From positions 2,604,001 through 2,668,000 of the forward strand of contig OX328112.1 in the NCBI GenBank assembly GCA_946811185.2: DNA of 64,000 nt. The letters are read 5' to 3'. Positions within the stretch are counted from its first letter, which is position 1. Every line of letters starts with the position of its first letter. A program made the translations under genes and the position numbers. This document shows, in pieces, positions 22,235 to 33,340 of this stretch. The stretch is from Hippopus hippopus. Taxonomy: Eukaryota > Mollusca > Bivalvia > Cardiida > Cardiidae. The notes beneath the pieces are model-generated. The model ran no database searches, was not told the origin of the DNA, and was given only the letters and a program-made list of their open reading frames with translations.

Positions 22235-22474
22235 CTCTTTACCAAACAGTCCCTGGTTTTTACAGCCCAGAGAAAGAAACCTTCTGAAAACATGGTGGGA
22301 AAAGGAGAAAATGCTAGTAACCAGCTTTTTCTCATTTTTCCACAATGTTTTCTACTCTTATGAAGTCAAGTTTCAATTTATGAGTTGCATTTATTTTGTC
22401 GTCTGCAAAATTAATGCTTTCAATTTGGACAAGTCTAAAATTTTGTTGTTTGATAAAGAATTGAGAAGAGTTAA
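22231..22474 (-). mobile_element. TTAA-1 hairpin MITE
   Basis: TTAACTCTTTACCAAACAGT … TTTGATAAAGAATTGAGAAG AGTTAA; a ~10-bp insertion lies just inside the right end. Same orientation as its neighbour. Confidence 0.82.
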
Positions 22475-22504
22475 GGGATCCTAAAATATTATAGCTTTGC
22501 TGAA

Positions 22505-22570
22505 ACCTATGTTATGGGTACTCATTAGAACTCTCAATGAGATAATTCTACTCAGTACCCACAACATAAA
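22505..22570. repeat. Imperfect hairpin
   Basis: TATGTTATGGGTACT pairs with AGTACCCACAACATA; loop ~30 bp. Origin unknown. Confidence 0.5.
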
Positions 22571-22574
22571 TTAA

Positions 22575-23410
22575 ATTTATTTAAGAAGTAATTTTATAGT
22601 TACTTTTAGAACCCAAATAATGATATGTTTAATTTAAAGTATGGATTATTTTGAAAATTTGAAAAATTTTTAGAAAGTTTGTAATTTACCCATGCACAAC
22701 TTGTGCAGGCAACCAGGCAACTGCTTTTGTATTACAGCAGGCCACTTTTTAAAACAGTGAAGCAGAAGGAGAAGCTGTTAATTAGGAGCAATGTCTCCTT
22801 TTGCTAGTGAGATTTGAACATGTATTGGTCTTACTGTATAACATCTTACTAAATGTATACCAATTTCTATAACCAGGCAATAGAAGGCTACTGAAAGTAA
22901 TGGGACAATGGTGGTAACCATCATTTTTCTACAAATGTTTTCTACCCTTTTAAAAACAAATCCTATCTTTTAGCCTCACTTGATGTAACACCAGCAAATG
23001 ATATCAATTGGTCGAAGATTTTTGTTGTTTGGTTCAAAATGGGAATGATTAAAAGGTATTAAAAGCGTCTAGCTATAAAAATTAGATTTTTGCAACATGT
23101 ATACTGTGTTGTCAAATCCTTGGCTTGGGTTGGGGTCATAGTGTTGTTTTAGCATGTTTCAAGTTTCACAATACCCAATTGTGTACCTTATAGCCTTGAG
23201 GGTGCATGCAATTTTCTGTGAACAAGCATTGTGTACATAGGAGAGTTTGAAATTGATGAGTTGTGAAAACATTTACATGTCCCTGTGGTTATTGTAAAAA
23301 TGTGAACACACTGGCAGAAAAATAACCTCTAACAAGCAGTTTCTCTTTCTGCCACAATGCTTTCGAAAGTGGACTTTAGGTTAAAAAGTGAATCTCTCTT
23401 GAGGTATCTC
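22575..23410. other. No gene; degraded TTAA-1 pieces
   Basis: Faint TTAA-1 words near 22765-22805 and 22880-23040 (GTTTTCTACCCTTTT, TTTTGTTGTTTGGTT). Nothing else is recognised. Confidence 0.45.
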
Positions 23411-24109
23411 AAGTACAGTGGAACCCTGTTATAACGCTGTCAGTGGGAGCCACGATCGACAACAGCGTTATATCCGGGGTTAAGTATATAACGCTGTCGA
23501 GCCCCCCCCCCCTCCACTACCCACGACCCATCTGCAAACCATTGCCAGAACCATGGCTTTAATTATTACTGTTATTCACCAATACATTCTGACAAAAATG
23601 AAATTGTAATGTTCCAAATACTTAAACATAGACATGCGTATTTACTGTTAAACATTTATTTATCGAACATTGAACAATTTAGATTCTTTTGCACGTAACG
23701 TCTAAACGATTCCCAGTTAGTTTCTATCACCAAATCTGGTCATTCAAATAACGTTACAACTACGTAAAAGAACTGATTTTACCTTTAGGACCATTTTTAT
23801 TAGAAATTATTCAGCCGCTGTTTTGCTGAATTACAGACAGGTTCATTCCGAAATTAAATAAAACGGTATCATGTTGGACTGCAGACAGTGCCGCCGCCAT
23901 CTTTTTCAAATCATGCTTACGATTGCATAATGAATCCTAATCGACTATGACTAACGAAATCTCTTTCAATAATCAAACGAGACAAGACCCCCGTACATGA
24001 TGAAAGACAAAATGGAAAACAACGTGCGACAGGGCCTATAAATTAGACTACGGTGTGGAGGGATCTAAACTGTTTGTAATATAGATCCTGTGTGGACGGG
24101 TCTTCTATC

Positions 24110-24189
24110 ACAGTTCACCTGCGGATAGTATAGATCAAAGATCAGAATGCACGTTCTATGAAGTCCGATATTTATTTACACCGTCTGCA
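24110..24189 (-). mobile_element. TTAA-2 core fragment
   Basis: GCGGATAGTATAGATCAAAG … GATATTTATTTACACCGTC; it is cut on the right by the CAGGG element, whose target lies in it. Confidence 0.55.
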
Positions 24190-24240
24190 AAGACTCAGGG
24201 CCCGCGCTGCCGATCGCCATTTTCACCAAATGCGAAAATT

Positions 24241-24438
24241 TTGAACAAGTGGCGAATGTTTTCTTTAACTGGCGAAAATAAGTGGCGAAAGTTTTTTTAT
24301 CGGCAATTCTTCAGTTTTTGTCTCAACTCACGAGACAAGTGGAGAAAGGGTGAAGCAGGGAACAAGCTACAGGACGACGTGGGCGAAGAAGTCACCTTCA
24401 ATGCTCAACTTCGCCTCGTCAAGCTTGCACTGCGATAA
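24241..24438 (+). CDS. ORF in the CAGGG element, unknown
   Basis: 65 codons (…NKWRMFSL… NKWRKFF… RDKWRKGEAGNK). The repeated KWRK comes from the AGTGGCGAAAG subterminal repeat, so the first half is transposon end sequence. The last ~25 residues could be a relic of an N-terminal transposase segment. No motif; doubtful. Confidence 0.15.
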   Translation: MNKWRMFSLTGENKWRKFFYRQFFSFCLNSRDKWRKGEAGNKLQDDVGEEVTFNAQLRLVKLALR

Positions 24439-25426
24439 AACTTAGCCTTAAAAAATTCCCGACCTGGCTATATTCATGAAATATTGTCTATCTAAGACAA
24501 AGGGTGACGCCAGTTATCCTTTATCAACTTTGTCAATTTAGACAATACAGCAGAGTGTTATGATCCATATCTGTTACTAACTCGCTAAATCTACCCCTTT
24601 ATCCCACAAAAACCTGTCTTTTTTCCCACAGGTAAAGCGTCTGCTTATTTGTTTAAATGACGTCAGACGATCTGTACTGATTCTCAGTACATGAATAGTC
24701 ATAAAATAAAGCAGAATTACCTCTTCTTGCTGCTGGAGATATTCTTTACAAATATTTTTTAATAAATTACAATGATGGATGGTAAACCAAAGGATTAAAA
24801 AATCTTGAAAACAATCATTTGCCTTCTTCACATCGGCAACTCAAGCAAAATCTGCAGTACAGTGTTCTATTTATAGCATTCTATTTTTAGAATACTCTAC
24901 ACCTTTTCCTTCCTATCAGCTGTTTTATTGACTATATAGATTACGTCTCTGTAAACCTTGTTAAGTTTAATTCTTTTAAATTTTACCAAGTCCTAGTTAT
25001 GTTTCTGAATCAAATTGTGGTTGGTCCTCATTACAGCCGTGAAGAATCTTTTTTATTTTCTTTTCTCATCACTCTGGACATTATTTGTAATCTTATGAGA
25101 AATGTCAGGGTTTGAAGTAATGTGTGACTGCATCAATGGGGTCATAAATTACAAGGCAATCAAAACCCAATGGTCAGATAATGTTCTTCTGAGTCAACAC
25201 GTAGATAAGAATCCTTTCTCATTTTTTTCTTTGATAAGCAAACCATATCCAAAAGTGATAGTAAGATTCAACTGTTTTTCACTCAAGGTTGGCACACAGA
25301 AATTCTTTCATCACATACTATAATTTCTACTCTAAAGTTCATGGAAGAAATTAATACTGTCTAATTGCAGCACAAGTCTGCTTCTAGATTCAAACAGAAT
25401 TTAACTACATTGTGTTTTTACCATGT

Positions 25427-25630
25427 TTTTTTTTTATCAACCCACACAATGCCAACGAAAGCGTTGTGAGAAAAGAAAAAAATGCTGGTAACCAGCATTT
25501 TCTGCTTTTCAAATAATGTTTTCTGTCCAATCACAGACAATCTTCCACTATTTTGGCAACAATTAAATTGATGTCTGTATATGCTTTGGGTTTGGATGTG
25601 TCTAAAATTCTGTCATGTGCTAAAGAATTA
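25427..25630 (-). mobile_element. TTAA-1 MITE inside the CAGGG element, diverged
   Basis: Hairpin AAATGCTGGTAACCAGCATT, then TTTGGATGTGTCTAAAATTC and GCTAAAGAATTAAA. Confidence 0.7.
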
Positions 25631-25952
25631 AATCCCCATCATGTAATTTTCATCATTCATGTTTTCATTTTTGTACAAATGAATTAAAATTAAAAACATA
25701 AAAAAACCTTGTTCTCTGTGTCTGATACCTGAACAGAATCAAGGGGGACAAATGGTAGTAAAAAGGAAAGTAGAGAAAAAGTAGAAAGAAATGGCTCATG
25801 AATTAAGAAAAGTGGCGAAAGAAATGGCTAATAAATTACGAAAAGTGGCAAAAAAAAAATGGCTCATAAATAAAAAAAGTGGCGAAAAGTTTTTTAAATT
25901 GGCGAAAATAGTGGCGAAAGAAAAAAAAAAGCCAGAGCAGGCCCTGAAGACT

Positions 25953-26160
25953 TGAACCCTTTACCACACTTTAACGACCCTTAGAAAGAAAGCTTTTGAA
26001 AAGCATGTAAAAAAAAAGGAGAAAATTCTGGAAACCAGCATTTCCTCACATTGTTTCTAGCCTTCAACGAACAGATTTCAAATTTGGCTCACTTTTTTCG
26101 TCGTCTGCAAATGCATTGAATTTGGACGTGTCTAAAATTTTGTAGTTTGGTAAGGAGTTA
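25953..26160 (-). mobile_element. TTAA-1 MITE
   Basis: TTGAACCCTTTACCACACTT … TTTGGTAAGGAGTTAA, immediately right of the CAGGG element's duplicated target; hairpin tip partly deleted. Confidence 0.75.
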
Positions 26161-26164
26161 AAAA

Positions 26165-27465
26165 TGTCATCCTACCATGGGCAGTGAATGATTAAATACG
26201 ACCATAAACATTTAACTTTCCACCCGTAAAGATTTCACACCAGTCGTGTATCCACACAATTAATGTTTGCAGTAAAGTTTGCATTAGGGGTACATGTATG
26301 ACGTAACACGCCGATAATTGAAAGCGAGAGGGTTGTAAGTGCAAGTGTTTGTCGTACACACTTAAACTTTTTCGCCCAAAGAATTTACACCTGGTTATGG
26401 GCTGACCTCCAATCGAAACTAAAACGACCACGCAATACGCCAGTATCTCGCCTGCCTTATATTTTCTGATACAGCCCTTCTGCGTATCGTAATGATTATT
26501 GCAAGAACACCCCAGTCGTGTCACGTGTATGTTGTGTAGTTGGTAGAAAGAGAGTCATTCGGCTATTTTCTGAAAATTTTGTTGTGACCGAGATAAAAAA
26601 AAAATGCATGATTTGATGCTAAAGTTAAATGGATTAGTTACCGATAAATGAAGAAGAGAAACAAGGTTTTGTATTCAACAATGCTTTATTTTTGTAATCA
26701 TGGGGACAAAACAGGGCTTCAACCATTTCCCTCCAAGGAACGAATTTTCATGCTTCTGCAGAAGATGCATTTAGAAAATGTTGTGGAAAATGACAAAACT
26801 GCTTACATAACATCGAAAAGTCGGGAAAGATTTAACCTTTACGCTTCTTTCAGGACTTAAGTTGCTGAATGTAGGGGCCTCTGTAGATCAAGATCAGACT
26901 GTAGACTAAATATCTTGTCTGATCTCTGATCGTAATCTTCTCTTTCCGCTGTGAAGAGGTATTTCTTACATAAAAAATAACTCATTTCTTGTGTGTGTAA
27001 TTTCAAGACTGAGAATTACTGTTGGTCGACTCGACTCTCGAAGGTTTCATGTACGTGACAGTTTTACGCATGATTTACAATTGTGCGTTCACCATGCAGC
27101 CGATCATCCTATCTACAGTATTTTCCAAAAATTAAAAGACAGATGTTTTGAAAAATATATTTTTCAGCCTGTCCAAGTATTAATTATTCCTTAATATTCG
27201 GACTATGAACTTGACATAAAATATTTTTTGACAGTAATTTAACGTGTCCGAACATTTAGGGTGTCCGAATACATTTGTGAGTTACGGAACATTCTATATC
27301 GCCGTTAACGATCTACATACAGACATAATTGATGTAAAGTCTGTATAATGTAAGATTGTGTATTTTATGAAAAGTCAATTATGGGATGAAGTCCTTTTCT
27401 TACCTACTGTGCGTGTATTTGTCAAACAAAGCAATTGTGCACAGTCATTAGGTGATAAAAGTAAT
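26165..27465. other. No supported gene
   Basis: Open frames 26192-26524 (minus, 110 codons), 26648-26860 and 26991-27194 (plus) show no domain. A TTAA-2 core fragment lies at about 26885-26950 (TAGATCAAGATCAGACTG). TTCGGAC/GTCCGAA words at 27200-27270 resemble the sequence at 4085-4290. Confidence 0.4.
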
Positions 27466-27471
27466 CAACAA

Positions 27472-28282
27472 CAGGGGTCAAATTTAACTTTTTTTTCAAC
27501 TAGCAAAAATTTGCTAGTGACCATTTTTTCTACTAGCCAAAATCAATTTTATACTAGCAATATTTTAACCCATTGCCACTCAGTCCCATGTTTTAACGAC
27601 TCTGAAATGAGAAACTTTACTTATGAAAACATTGTGGCAAAAGAAGAAATTGCTCATAATGAGCAATTTCTCCATTTCCCACAATGTTTTCTACATTATT
27701 AGAGAATTAACTTTCCTTTGTACCAAATGCAGACGCTTTCAATTTGGGAGAGTCTAAATATCATTGAGTGGGTCTCCTCTGTTTGCTCATACAATATTAT
27801 AGCTCAGACTCTACACATTCTGCATGGCAAAGAAATATCCTTTGTTTGGACAAACTGTTTGATCATTAATTTATATTAAATAAATATTCTGGCGATGTCA
27901 CGGAATCCGGCCTATTGCCGAAAAAAACTGGATATTTTCCGCTCCATACTCTCAGCGAGGCAATGCAGACGTATAAACAACGTCAGAATCGTCTACGTGC
28001 TTTAAATATCGGATACATGTATTTACAATATCGCAACAAGCGTCTCTACGAATACCGGTCACGTGGCCGGTGATACTCTCAAAGGATAGTTCTACACCGC
28101 ATACGGCAATTCAGTGTACACGAAAAACGATCGCATTTATGGATTAATTCAGATTTTTAAGCGGTAGGTTTGCCCATTTTCCGGCGCACTCGCAAATTAT
28201 TTCGAGTGCTAGAATTTGGCACTCGCATTTTTTCATTTCAGCTCGCATTTTGCAAGTTTGCGACTGTTAAATTTGAACCTTG
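27472..28282. mobile_element. CAGGG-ended TIR element (hAT-like), 5-bp direct repeat
   Basis: Left CAGGGGTCAAATTTAAC, right GTTAAATTTGAACCTTG, 15 of 17 paired. AACAA flanks directly on both sides (27467-27471, 28283-28287). The left subterminal part repeats CTAGCAAA / TACTAGCC. A degraded TTAA-1 copy is nested at 27567-27775. No transposase. Confidence 0.65.
27567..27775 (-). mobile_element. TTAA-1 MITE, old copy
   Basis: TTTAACCCATTGCCACTCAG, with a different hairpin tip AAATTGCTCATAATGAGCAA; right end largely lost (ATTGAGTGGGT). The AATTGCTCATAATGAGC tip resembles the copy at 3032-3822, suggesting a subfamily. Confidence 0.65.
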
Positions 28283-28525
28283 AACAAGGTAAAGGTGTGA
28301 AAAATTATTACATTATGTGCACGGTATCGATTTTACATCAGTATTTGACGGATAGGTGGTTTTTTTTTACATTGAGAATTCTTATCAGATCAACGGTGGA
28401 TTCGGATCAGACTCGAATATGGTCAATCCCCCGAAATTTTGGGAGCCATAGGACACCCGCGTTATAATAGGATCAGCGCTTTAGTGAAGTATGTTCTAAC
28501 GGGGTTCCACTGTATATCTAGTCTT

Positions 28526-28760
28526 TCAGCAGCCTGGTAGTTGGTGTTGTACAGGACTTGAGACCAGGGTAGTTGGGTTCGAATTGGCCAAAACTTTTCT
28601 GAGAATTGATAATAAGAATTGCGACTGGATAATTCTTTCCCACCACTGATCATTGCTTGAATGATTTTTTTGGGGGAAAGCAGTCTGTGGCTTTGGTAAA
28701 AGATTGTGCGAAATACAGGTGAAAGAAACTCCTACAAAAAGCATAAATGTAGCGGCTTCT
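28526..28760 (+). mobile_element. Meta-type SINE, degraded
   Basis: AGCCTGGTAGTTGGTGTTGT head, TTGGGTTCGAATTGGCC (B-box region), GGGAAAGCAGTCTGTGGCTT core. The tail is not clear. It begins just outside the right pogo-like end. Confidence 0.65.
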
Positions 28761-28875
28761 GTCATATGAATGAATAATTACCACTGTAAACTATGTTTTT
28801 TTTTCTCTAAATTTTGGCCTTCTTTACTGGCACTTTGCCTGTCATTACTTTACTTATTCAGCAATGAAACACTTT

Positions 28876-28977
28876 TTATGCCTCCGAAGGGTTGTATTAT
28901 GTTATGGCCCCGGTCATCATTCTGTCTGTCCGTTCGCCTATCTGCCGTCAGTCCGTTGGCAATTTCTTGTATGCGCA
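28876..28977 (+). mobile_element. Pearl-like 5' end fragment
   Basis: TTATGCCTCCGAAGGGTTGT then GTCTGTCCGTTCGCCTATCT; cut on the right by the next TIR element. Confidence 0.55.
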
Positions 28978-30079
28978 CGGGGTTTGACATTAACATTTTT
29001 TTCAACTAGACCAGTGGACCAGTAATTTGAAAATTTTACTAGACCACTTCAGATTTCTACTAGACCATTTTTGCAAAATGAAGAAAAGTATAAAATAGAT
29101 TCTAATCTTATGTTATTTCTCTTACTGATATACCAAAACTGTAAAAGAAAAAGGACATAGTCATGTTAAGTAATGATGAATGAATGTTTCTCTGTTAATT
29201 ATTTCAATTACGATTTCTTTTCCAAGAGGCTGACCATTGTTTATGATTATGTGGGAAAGCAGCCAGTGGCTTGGAAAGAAAATTGTGCGGAGTACTGGTA
29301 AAAGAGACTCCAGGAAAGCATGGATAGGTGCACTGGTCACCGCGATGTAACTGAAATAATGTTGAAAATGGCGTTAAACACCATTCAGTCAATCAATCAA
29401 TCTTTTCCAGAGGAAAAAAAAAAGACAGCCATTTTGAAAGCAGTACCAGACACACATATTATTCTAACTTAGGCTCAAACAACAGAATTTGAGTTAAAAA
29501 GGACAAAACCATTGTGATATAATGTTATCAGATCCTTCAACAGATCTTCAGTTTATTAAACTGTCAGAGAAAACAAGACGTTTTCCTCTGGGTCAAACAG
29601 AAAGCAACAGCGTGAAATCGGCGTTCCACTCAAGGTCTAAAATGATATTTATTTCTATGATCTAGATCTAATTTTATTCATCTAGATCTATTTTTGTTTC
29701 GATCCATTTGTTTTTAGCTTTTTATTATGACTCTGTTTCTCCCTGATCAGACGTTATTTTGAAGCTATGCAAGCTTGGTATATTCCCCGGTCGTCTGCTC
29801 AAGTGTCTATGTAAACGTCTGGGCGCTTCATTTTCGGTTGTTGTCAAAATGAAACTACGGTATTCCAAGAAAAAGACCTAGACATAAGAAATTCTTGCTT
29901 AAATATCAAATACTCTGACAAAATGATAACAATCATGATAAAAAGTATGACATATCCTTGACGACAAAATAGCCAGTGGACTCCGCTCTACTAAATCTAT
30001 TTTCGGTTGGATTTGGTTTTTCCAGTGAAAATATTGACTACTGCGCATGCGCGATTGTCTACCTTAATGTTGAACCCTG
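28978..30079. mobile_element. CAGGG-like TIR element
   Basis: Left CGGGGTTTGACATTAA, right TTAATGTTGAACCCTG: 13 of 16 paired. Left subterminal repeats of CTAGACCA. Contains a SINE at 29213-29402. Same end type as 27472-28282 (CAACTAG words), so probably a related family. No flanking duplication seen. Confidence 0.55.
29213..29402 (+). mobile_element. Meta-type SINE, head missing and ~45 bp internal deletion
   Basis: ATTTCTTTTCCAAGAGGCTG joins directly to ACCATTGTTTATGATTATGT, so the GATAGTCACTG…CATTCC stretch is absent. Core GGAAAGCAGCCAGTGGCTTG; tail CAGTCAATCAATCAATC. Confidence 0.75.
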
Positions 30080-30262
30080 GGGCAACTGCTTCCAGTTTTC
30101 ATTGGAATAAGTTCAAACTTACACAATCAATCTCTATGATGTGTAATTGTGTGTAGTTGTGCATGTGACTCTTGAAATTTGGATCTCTAGGCTTTCCAGA
30201 TTTTAACCCATGTCACTGACAAGCCTTTTCGAGCATATGTGCGCCGCTCTGCGAAGCTCTTG

Positions 30263-30490
30263 TTAACTCTTTCCCAGATAAGCCCTGGTTTTTATGGCTC
30301 TGGGCTGAAAACATTTGAAAACACTGTGGAAAAAGGAGAAAATGCTCATAACAAGCATTTTCTCCATTTTCCAGTGTTTTCTTCCCTGACAGATAAAAAA
30401 ACCCCCCACCTTTTTAGCTACTCTAAATTTGTTGTCTGCAAATTCTTTCAATTTCAGCAGACCAAAATTACCTCATCTGGTAAAGAGTTG
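30263..30490 (-). mobile_element. TTAA-1 hairpin MITE
   Basis: TTAACTCTTTCCCAGATAAG … CATCTGGTAAAGAGTTGA; hairpin tip ATGCTCATAACAAGCAT differs from the common CTGGTAACCAG. Confidence 0.8.
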
Positions 30491-30526
30491 AGTTTGATGA
30501 GATGATTAAAATCTGAATCTTTCACA

Positions 30527-30930
30527 ATGATAAAATTTTAGACTTGTCCATTAGTCAAAGCAAATGTAGACATCAAATCAAATATGGTACAACCAATGTA
30601 ACTTATGCATTGAAGGACAGAAAATATGGGAAATGTAAAAAATGCTCAGCATTTCCTTCTCTACCTATAGTGTTTTGAAAAGCTTTCTTTCTCAGGGTTG
30701 TTAACCCTTAGGCTGCTAAGCGCGGCTCACTGACCTTTTGTGGATAGTGTAGATCCAAGATCACATTCTGTGCTGTCTGATCTTGATCTACACTGTCCTA
30801 TAAGGAGATATCAATCCCAAAAACATTACTTTGAAATAGCAATATTTTGGTTTTTACTATCAAATTGAAAATTTCATGTTAGTTATTTAGCAGGATAAGT
30901 AATAAAACTTGGGAATGTGTGGTTTGGGAT
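30527..30930 (+). mobile_element. TTAA-1 MITE split by a TTAA-2 insertion
   Basis: The left part runs to CTTTCTCAGGGTTG (30700); the expected continuation AAAACTTGGGAATGTGTGGT appears only after 30905. The inserted block 30701-30910 is a TTAA-2 copy, beginning at a TTAA inside the GTTGTTAAAAC word of the host MITE. Confidence 0.8.
30701..30910 (+). mobile_element. TTAA-2 MITE nested in TTAA-1
   Basis: TTAACCCTTAGGCTGCTAAG … ATTTAGCAGGATAAGTAAT; core AGTGTAGATCCAAGATCACA / GTCTGATCTTGATCTACACT. Confidence 0.85.
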
Positions 30931-31476
30931 TTAATCTACTAAGTGATGGCCAAGCCCTGGTAGCTCAGTCGGTAGCTCGCAGGACTTTAGAACACACCCG
31001 GGTCCAGGGTTCGATCCCTGGCTATGACCCCTGGCTCGGCCAATTTCTTTCCGAGGATTGATGATAGTCACTGTGACAGGATTCATTCCTCTCCCACCAC
31101 TGACCATTGTTTCGACGATGATCATGTGGGAAAGCAGCCAGTGGCTTGGAAAGAAAATTGTGCGAAGTACTGGTAAAAGAAACTCCAGGAACGCATGGAT
31201 AGGTGCACTGGCCGCCCAGATATTACTGAAATAATGTTGAAAACGGTGTTAAACACCATACAATACTAAGTGATGAAATTGTAGACTTGCCCAAATTGCA
31301 AGCATTTCCAGATAAAATATATGGGACTTAAATCATGTAACTTGTCTTTGAAAGGATAGAAAAATATTGTGGGAAAAGAAGAAAATGCTGGTTACAATAT
31401 ATGTATTTAAAATTATGTTTACTAAAGCCATTTGCAGGGTTGTTATAAGTTTGGATTGTTTTTGGTAAAGGGTTAA
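30931..31476 (+). mobile_element. TTAA-1 MITE split by a SINE
   Basis: TTAATCTACTAAGTGATG, then after the SINE GATGAAATTGTAGACTTGCC … TTTTTGGTAAAGGGTTAA. The right hairpin arm is deleted (CTGGTTACAATATATG). Confidence 0.82.
30937..31275 (+). mobile_element. Meta-type SINE, full length, 12-bp duplication
   Basis: TACTAAGTGATG at 30937-30948 and 31264-31275. Head GGTAGCTCAGTCGGTAGCTC (A box) and GGGTTCGATCCC (B box); core GGGAAAGCAGCCAGTGGCTT; short ACCATACAA tail. The central GTGGGAAAGCAGCCAGTGG block is the part conserved in all copies here. Confidence 0.9.
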
Positions 31477-31700
31477 CTCTTTACCACAAAATCCCGACTT
31501 TTAACGACCTCGAGAAATAAAGCTTTTGAAAACATTGCGGGAAAAGGAGAAAATGCTGATAACCAGCATTTTCTCCTTTTCCCACAATGTTTTCTACCCT
31601 TCCCAAATTGAATTTCAATTTCTGAGTCAAATTATATTTTGTCGTATGCAAATGCTTTCAATTTGGACTAGTCCAAAATTTGTTTTTGGTAAAGAGTTAA
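31473..31700 (-). mobile_element. TTAA-1 hairpin MITE, complete
   Basis: TTAACTCTTTACCACAAAAT … TTTTTGGTAAAGAGTTAA. Third member of a chain, sharing TTAA with the preceding copy. Confidence 0.9.
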
Positions 31701-31735
31701 ATGTGATACAGATAAACTGAAAGTCGTTTTCAGGA

Positions 31736-32014
31736 GTGTCGTCAGTCGCTTAGTTATTAGCATCCAAGACTTGAGAACAGGAAGTTGCTGGTGATTGTCA
31801 TTGCAACAGGATTCATGCCCCTTATACCACTGGCCATTACTTTGGCGAATGCAATTAGGGATAGCAGTCAGTGGCTTAGAAAGAACATTGAGCGGAGTAC
31901 TGGTATAATAAAATCCAGGAAAGCAAGGATAGGTGCACTGGCTGCTGCAATATAACTGAAGTAATGTTCAAAAACGATATTGAACACTATACGATCTATC
32001 AATCAATCAATCAA
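31736..32014 (+). mobile_element. Meta-type SINE, diverged
   Basis: AAGACTTGAGAACAGGAAGT, GATAGCAGTCAGTGGCTTAG, tail ATCAATCAATCAATCAAT. The A box is degraded. Confidence 0.75.
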
Positions 32015-32019
32015 TATGT

Positions 32020-32820
32020 TGGTTCAAAATCTAGGTCACTGAGTCAAATCTTTGATGTACCTTCAGTGTTCCCATTCACTTACATATGTGTGTGAATAAC
32101 TTGAAAGTCACATGCTATTTTCAAACTAACCTTGTCTTATATGTGCATGTCATGCACAGCAAAAGTGAATAAAGTCCAGCATCCCATCATATACCTGCAT
32201 GTTGAAAGTTGTGAATCAAAACATTGACTGAAATCAACCTTCCATCAGGAGTAGGGTTATTTTTAGGAATCGGAAATTCCAATTGATAGTGAATTTAAAC
32301 AGCAAATTTACACAAATCTCTGTGTGAAACTGTTAGTGGAAGCCAAAATTTCTCTTTGATTATATAAAAAACTTTGGTTCTTTTATGAAACGAACATAAA
32401 GTAAAACTTTGATATTTCGAGTCTCGAACATTTGAGAACCCTGCATTTTTCGAGGAATTCTGATAGTCCCGACAAAAACTCTACTTTATTGCACCAAAAG
32501 TAGCTAGGTAATTTTGAGTCTCAATAAGTTGATAATAGTCGAACGTGAGTGTTGGTCCCCATAATCATTTTCCTTCTTTAAATTGATTGTTTATTCGAAT
32601 ACAATGTTTTCTCACCTCTTGATCTATTGTTTTCACACCTTTTCGAGCAAAGGTTTTTATCGCCCCATCCCGTCTACGGTGTGGTGTAAGTTTTACACAC
32701 TATGACAATTGCTATGGGGGATTCATACTGCATTAAGACTTGAGAAGGTATTGACATTAATTTATAATGAGAGGCTTCTGACACCGGCCATTCAAAATCA
32801 TTGTTGACCTGAAAAGACAG
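32020..32820. other. No gene; possible old Tc1-like fragment
   Basis: AAAACTTTGATATTTCGAGT near 32403 and later TTTTGAGTCTCAATAAG recall Tc1/pogo-type ends, but no clear pair is seen. Confidence 0.35.
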
Positions 32821-32821
32821 T

Positions 32822-33050
32822 TTAACTCTTTACCAAATGACAAAATTTTAGACAGGTCCAAATTGAAAGCATCTGCAGACAACAAAATAAATGTGACTAA
32901 AAAATTAAAATTTGTTTTGGGAAGGGTAGAAAACATTGTGGGAAAAAGAGAAAATGCTGGTTACCAGCATTTTCTCCTTTTCCCACAATGTTTTCAAAAG
33001 GCTTCTTTCTCAGGGTCGTTAAAAGTCGGGATTGTGTGGTAAAGAGTTAA
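32822..33050 (+). mobile_element. TTAA-1 hairpin MITE, complete
   Basis: TTAACTCTTTACCAAATGAC … GTGTGGTAAAGAGTTAA, full palindrome 32933-32998. Confidence 0.92.
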
Positions 33051-33340
33051 AGCTTTTGTGGTCAGACGGCGTTTAATTATCCCCTGCCAAAGGCGGAGGG
33101 ATACAGTTTTAGCGTTGTCCATCCGTTCATCTTCCCGTCTGTCTGTGTGTCCGTCCGGGGGGAATATCTCCAATACCACTGGACAGAACTTCGTGAAACT
33201 TTATACGTGTGTACAATGACCCATTCTGCTGATACTCTTTTTTTCCTTTTATTATTTGATGCAAATGGCTGACTGCAAGTGATTTTAAGTTACGTGGTCG
33301 AGTAAATTTTTCATGTTTTGAGTCTTATCTTGAAAACTAC

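Larger units (their letters stand above)
24196..25946. mobile_element. CAGGG-ended TIR element (hAT-like), 6-bp direct repeat
   Basis: Left CAGGGCCCGCGCTG, right CAGAGCAGGCCCTG, inverted. AAGACT flanks directly at 24190-24195 and 25947-25952. Both subterminal regions repeat TGGCGAAA / AGTGGCGAAAG words (24240-24290 and 25745-25925). CAGGG termini suggest hAT, but hAT normally makes 8-bp duplications. 1751 bp, including a later TTAA-1 insertion near 25430. Confidence 0.65.
23416..28512. mobile_element. Pair of pogo/Tc1-like termini (TA-flanked), possibly one ~5.1-kb nested element
   Basis: The left end CAGTGGAACCCTGTTATAAC is preceded by TA. The right end GTTCTAACGGGGTTCCACTG is followed by TA. 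These ends are inverted with about 18 of 20 matches, and GGGAGCCA occurs inside both. TA targets and CAGTGGAACC-type ends suit pogo/Tc1 relatives. The span holds two other TIR elements and MITEs; subtracting them leaves ~2 kb with no visible transposase. They could instead be two unrelated solo ends. Confidence 0.45.

Noticed and set aside
26192..26524. 110-codon minus-strand ORF as the transposase of the 5.1-kb pogo-like pair
   Set aside because: No DDE/DDD or helix-turn-helix pattern visible; it is Cys-containing but composition is unremarkable.
30949..31030. tRNA-like gene with A and B boxes
   Set aside because: It is the head of a SINE flanked by target duplications. The same head occurs at 40.6 and 52.9 kb, and no proper acceptor stem is seen.
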